DNA of 64,000 bases. Source: Dastarcus helophoroides (taxonomy: Eukaryota; Arthropoda; Insecta; Coleoptera; Bothrideridae). This document shows, piece by piece, positions 57,264 to 64,000 of the stretch. Position 1 is the stretch's first letter; each line of letters starts with the position of its first letter. A program made the translations under genes and the position numbers. The stretch lies in assembly GCA_028583605.1 (NCBI GenBank), contig CM053330.1:17013539-17077538 (forward strand), given 5' to 3'. The notes beneath the pieces were generated by a model, which was not told the DNA's origin, ran no database searches, and saw only the letters and a program-made list of their open reading frames with translations.

Positions 57264-58910
57264 CAGCATGTCCCAAAAAGATATGACGTCATCGACAATT
57301 TTTTTAAATGGCAATCCTATTTTTTTCTTGACTATTCTGAAAGGGTATATTAAGTTACACATCTGTGTCAAATTTCAATTTTTTATTTCTTGTCATTTAA
57401 AAGATATTTACAAATTTAGTAACTAATTCGAAAACTCAAGAAATTTAATTGAATTCAATACAATGTTCATAAAGTTTAAAAATAGCGTATCAGAAGGCAT
57501 TTGTTTGACATTTTTTGTCAAACTGAATTGACATCTTATCACAATCTTATAAAAAAAGTTAATAAAAACAAATAAGAAGAGTAGTATCGTATTGATCGAA
57601 GAGGCTATTAGTTTGTCGTTTAGTGAGAAACACCATTTATTAAAAAATCGACCAAAATGCCGTACTTAAGTGAGACCCACAAGATTGAAATTTTAATAAT
57701 GATTGGCTACGGAGATAGAACAAGAGCACAAAATGAAGTTATTCGTTTATTCAGAGAGAAGTATCCTGATTTACCACCCAGATAGCAAAGTACTGTAAGC
57801 ATAATTGAAAAACAGTTTCGGGAAAATAGGCATTTAAGAAAAACAAGTAATCAATGCGCTCAATGAAGATGTCAAAATTATTGTACTACTTTTCTCTGTC
57901 CCAAGAAAAAACCCATGTCCCCACTAGTCAGATAGGTAGGGAACTCGAAATTAGCCAGTCTTCAGTTGCAAGAATTCTGAAAATGCAAAAATTTCATCCT
58001 TATAAAATGACAATCCTCCATGAACTCTTAGAGGATGTTCAGAATAGAAGACTCCAGTTTTGCGACCAAATGATGGATCTACTGGACAGAAATGTTCTAA
58101 GCATATAAAATATCCTGTTTTCAGATGAATCAACGTTTATGTTAAATGGTGAGCTAAATCGTCAAAATTGTCGTTACTGGGCAGACAACAACCCACACTG
58201 GATGAGGGAAGGCCACACTCAACATCCAGAGAAAGCCAATGTTTGGGCAGGGATTATTGATCGAGTTATAGGACCAATTTTCTTCCAAGAAAATCTCAAT
58301 GGGGCAGAATATTTAGAATTCTTGTGGGAAGAACTAATTTCTGATTTAGCTATTTTGTTTCCTGATCCGGTCGAAGCTGATGTACCGAATAGAAAATCTG
58401 GTTTCAACAGGACGATGCCCCTCCTCATTTTGCAAGGACCTGTCCGTGAGTATCTGGGTGATGTATTTCCAGGCCGATGGATTGGTAGAATGGCCATCCA
58501 ATTCTCCGGACTTAACACCTATGGACTACTTATGGGGGTATTTGAAGAGCAAAGTTTTTAAGACCAAATCTGCAACTATTGAGGAGTTGAAAGGGCGAAT
58601 AAGACAGGAGTGTACACTAATGTCCTCCGAAGTAATTAGAAATGTTCAAAACGAGTTTCAGTTCCGTTTAGAGTAATGTCAGTTAGTAAATGGATAATAT
58701 TTGGAACATTTATTAAATAAAGATTATTGACTTCAATCAGATTCCTTGCTTTTTCAAATCAGTTAATATTTGTTAAATGACAAGGGATAAAAAATTGAAA
58801 TTTGGTACGCATGTGCAACTTGATATATCCTTTAAGAATAGTTAAGAAAAAATAGGGTTGCCTTTAAAAAAATTGTTAATGATGTTATATCTTAAATTTG
58901 GAACATGCTG
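57264..58910 (+). mobile_element. Mariner/Tc1-like element, 1647 bp
   Basis: The ends CAGCATGTCCCAAAAAG and, as reverse complement, CAGCATGTTCCAAATTT start inverted repeats of about 160 bp. TA lies on both sides (57262-57263 and 58911-58912). One transposase gene lies between, with frameshifts. The element sits at the exact centre of a palindromic repeat. Confidence 0.9.
57657..58676 (+). pseudogene. Mariner/Tc1-like transposase, nearly full length but broken
   Basis: It begins MPYLSETHKIEILIMIGYGD with the N-terminal helix-turn-helix and has an early stop after YPDLPPR. The second part (57854-58108) has TSQIGRELEISQSSVARILK, the paired-like DNA-binding region, and ends with a stop at the start of the catalytic domain. 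The third (58139-58561) has LNRQNCRYWADNNPHWMRE and ANVWAGI. After another shift SPDLTPMDYLWGYLKSKVF gives the last catalytic Asp, and the frame ends EFQFRLE at the normal C-terminus. The damage is slight compared with the copy at 42.9-43.8 kb, so this is the younger of the two. Confidence 0.88.
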
Positions 58911-59030
58911 TATAAAATTTTCCTACATCAAAAAGAGCGCAATAAAATATTAATCGACGTGTTCAAACATATTTCCGAAAAAAAAACTGTCTTTGATTTA
59001 CTGAATTTATTCCAAGTTACAGACTGTATA
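58911..59030. repeat. Right half of the palindromic element split by mariner
   Basis: This is the inverted counterpart of 57135-57263, from TATAAAATTTTCCTACATC out to AGTTACAGACTGTATA. Confidence 0.85.
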
Positions 59031-59557
59031 CTGAAATGTGTATGCACACAACTGCTATGGTCCATTTATGTACACTGTATCTCACTAAACGAGGGATAAA
59101 ATGGGTATCTTTGTTATTAGTGGAGATAGAAAATCAGTTAAATGGGCAAAGTAGGGAGCATTGTATGGCCAACACCAAGCCATTGAGAAAAAAATTGAAT
59201 ACTGGCTTGTTAACATTTTATTAAGAAGTGAAAAACGTCATTTCCTAAAATATGTTCTAAATTCGTTATTTTTGTATCCCTATTGAATAAGCCACAAATC
59301 CTTTTTGCTTGGTTCCTCAAAAGCTTTACAATAGCGCAATTAATTATTTTTCGTGTTGAATAATTTTTTAGAAAATTATTGCCATTTTACTTTCTTCTTA
59401 TGGACGCCATATTGGATTTAGCTATTTTCGAATTACGAAAATTTTTCTGAATATGTAATTTAATTTCTTACATCTCGTATTATGCCAAATGTTTTTTAAG
59501 TAGTAAATATAATTATAAATAACTTATTTGTATGCAACTTCTTATACATCTGATAAG
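59031..59557. other. Intergenic DNA, nothing recognised
   Basis: Two overlapping short frames (59036-59224 and around) have no domain. The last 60 bases before 59558 look like the continuation of the dispersed repeat that resumes at 63589. Confidence 0.3.
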
Positions 59558-60349
59558 CAGCGGCGGCTTTTCCATAGGAACACAAGAACACTTGTCCCCC
59601 TGACAAAAGTAATATACCATGCAAAAAAATAATAGAATATTTTATTTTTTTATAATTATCGATTTACCATTAGCAGTTCCAATCCAATACAAAGAAAGAC
59701 GTTCGTTAAATTTACAAAACAATTTACGTTGATTGCATATTCAGTCAATAAGATGTGTTATCCATGCTTACTTGGAAAATCTCAATGTCGGCGCTATACC
59801 TCTATACGCTATGTGAGCCGTGGCTCCTGAAAGCAACGGAAATTTTTTTGATAACGTCACAGCGCCTGAGTTCCTTCTCTGACGAGTTTGGTTTTTAAAA
59901 GGGAGCACGTTTCTCTCGTATTCGGCACACTCGCTTTGTGCCAATTCACCGAGAATGAGTAATGTGTTATATTTGCGATAAAAATGCAGCAGTTTTAATT
60001 CAGTGTATTATTATTATTGCGTCTGGTTTTGAGTTATCAAATCTGATTTTCTTTTACTTTTATTATTATATTGTTGTTGTCTATTTAATAGATCTCTAAC
60101 ACTGACTGAAGGACAACGCACAGCTTAAGCGGATGGGTTTAGCAGCTTTAAATTTTACACAGATTTTTACTGTAATACGCACTAAGCGAGAATTTTTCAA
60201 AATTCGGCCTCTAATATGATAAAAATAGACACTGACGTCTAGGCTACTTTTGTGTAAATAATAACACACAAGATTAAAAGTTGCCTATAACAATTATCAC
60301 TTTGACTACATTTGATTAAGGCTTTTGTTAATAATAAAGTCAGCTGTAT

Positions 60350-63300
60350 CAGCGTTTTCGAAAAAGTCGAAAGATTTGAAAAAGTCAAAATTTCAAAGAA
60401 AAGTTAAAATTTTGAAGAAAGTCCAAAATGTTGAAGTCAAAATTTTTTTTAAAAAAAGCCGAAATTTTGAAAAAAGTCGATCTTTTCATAGAAAATTACA
60501 AAAATTAAGTAAACATTTTTGAAAAGTTGTAATTCTGAAACATTTTCTTAGCCGCACAACTTGCAAAAATATCGAGATTTGACAAATGGAAAAATTTTCT
60601 TTCAAATTCTCAAAAAACCTAAAGTTTTCTAAAAGTTAAATACTGAAGAAAAGTTAGTCGCCATAAAGGTCGAAATTTTCAAAAAAAAAGTCGAATTTTA
60701 AAAATGTCGAAATTTTTATAGAAAGTCAAATTTTTAAAAGAAAAGTAGGATTTTGAGCAATATTTTTTAAAAAATGTCAACATTTTGAAAAGATCGACAT
60801 TTTCAATAATTTTGGGAATTTAAAAAAAGGCGAAATTTTGGAAACATATCGACATTTAAAATAAATTGCAGAGTTTTCGATTAAATTTTTAGAAAAGCCT
60901 GAAGTTGTTAAATATTGAGAAAAAATCAAAATTATCAGAAAATTCGTAATTATCAAAGGAGTTGAAATTTTGAAACAAACTCGAACTTTTCAAAAAAGTT
61001 TAGCTTTTAAAGAAGTGTCCAAATTTTAAAAAACAATCGACGTTTTGAAAAGGAGTCAAAATTTTTAGAAAAATTTGAAATTTTGCGAAATAGTCGAAAT
61101 TTTCAAAAAAGATTTAGCACATGTCTGGCTTAAAAAAAATTCAGTCTTTAATTTTTTGGATTTTCTTTATTGAGATTTTCAAAATTTAGATAATAATATT
61201 ATCAGCAAAGTAATATTTGACATAAATAACTTTCAAAGCTGTCGTATGTAAACTTTTTTTCAAGCCTATTTCGAAAATTTAATATCTTAGTAATTTAAAA
61301 CCAAGGCACATCAAGCTTTAAAGGCAAATATCTTGGAAACGGTTGCTCGTATGATCTTTTACAAAGTACACCTTTTTTACGTAAAAAATATGGGGAAATA
61401 AAATAACTCGTTTAAAATTAATATACGTGGGTGCCCAAAAAAGTTATAATGACTTAGCAAATTAGAGTTTGTCGACTTAAGAAACCCCCTTGTGTATATT
61501 ATAATTCATTCCATAGTTATACGAAAAATTCGAAATTTTTTTTCAACTTTGACACCCTGTATCTCTGTGTATCTCTGGCCTTAAAAAAATCAAAATTTTC
61601 AAGTAAAGAATCAAAAGTTTACAAAAACTGTCAAAATTTTGAAAATTGTTAAAATTTAAAAAAAATAGTTCATAATTTTTATACTTTTCAAAGAATTTTA
61701 AATTTTAAAAAGTGGCTAAAATTTAAAAAAATTCAATTTTTAAAAAACCGAAATTTTCAATAAGTGGGAATTTATAGAAACTCAAAAATTCAAAAAGGTC
61801 TAGATTTAAGAATAGCTCAAAATTAAAGAAAACAATTCCAAATATTAAAATTTTGGTGTAATTGTGATATTTTCCTAAATTTTGAAAAATAGGCGCACTA
61901 TTCAAAAAAAAATCTGAAAATTTGAGAATGTAGCAAAAATTTTCACAAAATGTCAATCAAAATTTAAAAACAAAGATTTTCAAAAAAAGTCGAAATTTCA
62001 GAGTCGAAATTAAAAAAATATCAGAACTTTGAAAAAGTCGAAACATTCAAAAGATTTGAAAATTAAGGAAAAATGGAGGTTTTATAATTATTCAAAAGAT
62101 TGAAAAAGTTAAAATTTTAAAAAATTAGGAAATTTTCAGTCAACTTTTTAATAAATGCCAAAATTTTTGAAGCCAAATTATGGATAAAAAAAGCCAAAAT
62201 TATCAGATAGATCAAAATTTTTAAAAGTCGAAATATTGAAAAGTCAAAATTTTGGAGAAAGTTCAAATGTTTAAGATAGTTAAAAGTTTAAGGCAAAATC
62301 AAACATTTTTTTAAAGTTGAAATTTTAGGTGAGAATTTTCAAAAAATTTAAATTTTCATAAGCGATCAAGATTTAAAAAGAAATCAAAATTTTAAAACGA
62401 AACTCAAAAATTAAAAAATAGCTTAATTATCAGAAAAATTGTAAAATACTCGAAAATTATAAAAAAGTCGATGTTTTATAAAAATGTTTTGAGTTAAAGA
62501 AATCGAAACTGCAAAAAAAGTCGAAATTTTGAAAAATGGTAGACATTTAAAAAAATAGTCGAATTTATTATAAATTGAAATTTTCAATAAAAAAATTAAA
62601 ATTAAAATAAAATGTACAAAAAAATAAAAGTTTGAAAAAGTCTAAAATTTAAAAAGCCAAAATTTCTAAAAAAGTTTAGTTTAAAAAAATTCTACTTACT
62701 CAGAAAAAATAAGAATTTGCAAGGGATGGAAATTTTTAAGAAATATCGAAATTTTCAAACAGATTTACAAAAAAATAACAAAACACCAAAAAGTCGAAAT
62801 TTTTACGAAAATATGAAAATTTTCAAAACTTTATAAAAAACTTCGGAAAAGTCAAAACTTAAAAATAACGAAAAAAGTCGAGATATTAAGAAAAAAAAGT
62901 CTAAATTTTGCAATAAAGTTGAAATCCAACCTTTCAAAAAAAACGCGACATTATCAAAAAATTTCATTGTCAAGTTTTCAAAGAAATTTAAAAATTTCCA
63001 AAAGTAACTTTTAGGAAAATGTTGAATCAGCAAAAGTCGAAATTTTCAGTCGAACTTTTGACGGGTAAAATTTTAGAAAAATCGAAATTTTGGATAAAGT
63101 TGAAATTTTGAAAAGATCGAAATTTTGAGATAAATTTAACCATCACTCGACATTGTCATAAAAAGTCAAAATTTTTAAAAATTTAAAATTTTGAAAAATT
63201 GAGATTGAAAAAAAACCATTTTTCAAAGGGTGGGATCGAAAAATTAGGAAATTTTTCGTAAAGGAGCAATTTTTAAAATAAATTTGGAATTTTTGAAAAG

Positions 63301-63400
63301 AGACGAAACAAAATTTAAAAGGGCGAAAATTTCAAAAAGAAAAAATTGAAATTTTGGAAAAATGTCGTGTAATTGCTAATAATGTAGAAATTTCCAATAA
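60350..63400. repeat. Degenerate pseudo-satellite GTCGAAATTTT(G)AAAAA
   Basis: This is the largest and clearest such block. The motif recurs every 17-25 bases in one orientation, with variants GTCAAAATTTT, GTCGAAATTTC and ATCGACATTTT. No two neighbouring units are identical and spacing drifts, so it is neither a simple microsatellite nor a higher-order satellite. A short non-repetitive gap lies at 61190-61590. Confidence 0.7.
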
Positions 63401-63516
63401 AATTTACCTGGTTATTCGGTTGTGGCAAATGTAATAAATATACTTCTATTTAGTATATAGTTTACTGTTTATGTATTACAACAAATTTGGCTAAACATAA
63501 CTGATGTAACAAATGC

Positions 63517-63541
63517 TAATAATAATAATAATAATAATAAT
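63517..63541. repeat. (AAT)n microsatellite
   Basis: Eight AAT units lie near the right end of the hAT-type element. Confidence 0.95.
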
Positions 63542-63588
63542 TTTTGTGTGAACCTCACAAAATTCCACGAGCCGCCACTTCTGATAAG

Positions 63589-64000
63589 AAATATCATTCG
63601 TTATGAAATGTATCAGAAAGTAACAGTCAGTCCTAAGACTCGGAGCTTGTCATTATCTAAACTTCTAGATCAAGTCTGCACTCCTGCACATATCGCACAT
63701 ACCCCTGTAGCGTCTATACTAGAATCCATCTGAGATTAAGGCAAAGTAGTGAGGATAGAACGTCGCTATTGCAAGTCAGCGGGATAATCTATCATTTGCC
63801 GTGCATTTCTCGATTCTCGACAATCTGAAGCATATAATAATAGCCTTTACATGCGCAAGATAATTTTATATGTTCCGTGTTTTTAGTGACATTGCAACTA
63901 TAATTCCGTTAGTAATATTATCCAACTGATAAAAAATTAGACACCGATTTATCATATTAAGAAAATCTAGGTCCTCCTAAAACAAATTTACTGATTAAAT
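63589..64000. repeat. Dispersed repeat, second copy, running off the window
   Basis: It is homologous to about 36750-37137, sharing TATCAGAAAGT, CATCTGAGA, GCATTTCT.GATTCTC, TCTGAAGCATATAA, AATAGCCTT and TTTACTGATTAAAT. It begins directly after the 8-bp duplication of the 4-kb hAT-type element, which therefore seems to have inserted into this repeat. Confidence 0.6.

Larger units (their letters stand above)
59558..63580. mobile_element. Inflated hAT-type element, 4.0 kb, perfect 8-bp duplication
   Basis: The left end CAGCGGCGGCTTTTCC and the reverse complement of the right end AAGTGGCGGCTCG are similar termini. CTGATAAG is repeated exactly on both sides (59550-59557 and 63581-63588). The first 800 bases are ordinary, non-repetitive DNA, perhaps the original element's 5' part. 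From about 60350 to 63400 there is an extreme array of GTCGAAATTTTGAAAAA-type motifs. No transposase frame was recognised. Confidence 0.8.

Noticed and set aside
58219..58518. 99-residue minus-strand open frame
   Set aside because: It is antisense to the mariner transposase and has no domain of its own.
1..64000. CRISPR array, phage, bacterial operon or symbiont DNA
   Set aside because: No regular direct repeats with unique spacers, no dense open frames and no ribosome-binding sites. All supported genes are spliced or transposon-borne.

Overview
The window is strongly AT-rich eukaryotic DNA. It has spliced genes with large introns, multi-layer nested transposons, long low-complexity A/T blocks, and no bacterial-type operons, ribosome-binding sites, CRISPR, tRNA or rRNA genes that I can see. 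The two host genes are inward-rectifier potassium channel (Kir/Irk) genes of animal type. The transposon spectrum (mariner, hAT, Ty3/gypsy, RTE-like LINE) fits an insect. The A/T-inflated style reminds me of some wasp genomes, but I cannot establish the species.

Host genes: Kir-A is on the minus strand, with exons at 16953-17448, 8385-8623 and 910-1549; its first coding exon was not found. Kir-B is on the plus strand, with exons at 47023-47099, 47150-47654, 56327-56583 and 56707-56968, which gives a complete 366-residue reading. The two lie head to head, about 29.6 kb apart between their first recognised exons, and share splice positions and phases, so they look like an old inverted duplicate pair. 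Both have the pore sequence TIGFG and both lack features typical of strong rectifiers.

Everything else is mobile or repetitive. 1.5-8.4 kb (Kir-A intron): a palindromic MITE, a LINE tail, and a three-level nest (hAT-like MITE holding a deleted gypsy element holding a 752-bp inverted-repeat element). 8.6-17 kb (Kir-A intron): a 3.0-kb hAT-type element with a perfect 8-bp target duplication whose interior is almost entirely degenerate A/T motif. 17.5-47 kb (between the genes): further A/T blocks bounded by terminal inverted repeats, two solo LTRs with 4-bp duplications, a deleted mariner, and a 4.5-kb mariner that has taken in a solo LTR and a large foldback element. 47.7-56.3 kb (Kir-B intron): repeats carrying what look like complete hammerhead ribozymes, and a dead RTE-like LINE. 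57-64 kb: a mariner inserted at the exact centre of a palindrome, and a 4.0-kb inflated hAT-type element with a perfect 8-bp duplication.

The most interesting signals are (1) the hammerhead ribozyme repeats at 48.3 and 50.0-50.9 kb, with a second hammerhead-like motif inside the palindromic MITEs, and (2) the hAT-type elements whose interiors have been replaced by kilobases of a degenerate 'GTCGAAATTTT(G)AAAAA' pseudo-satellite, which seems to explain most of the odd low-complexity DNA here.
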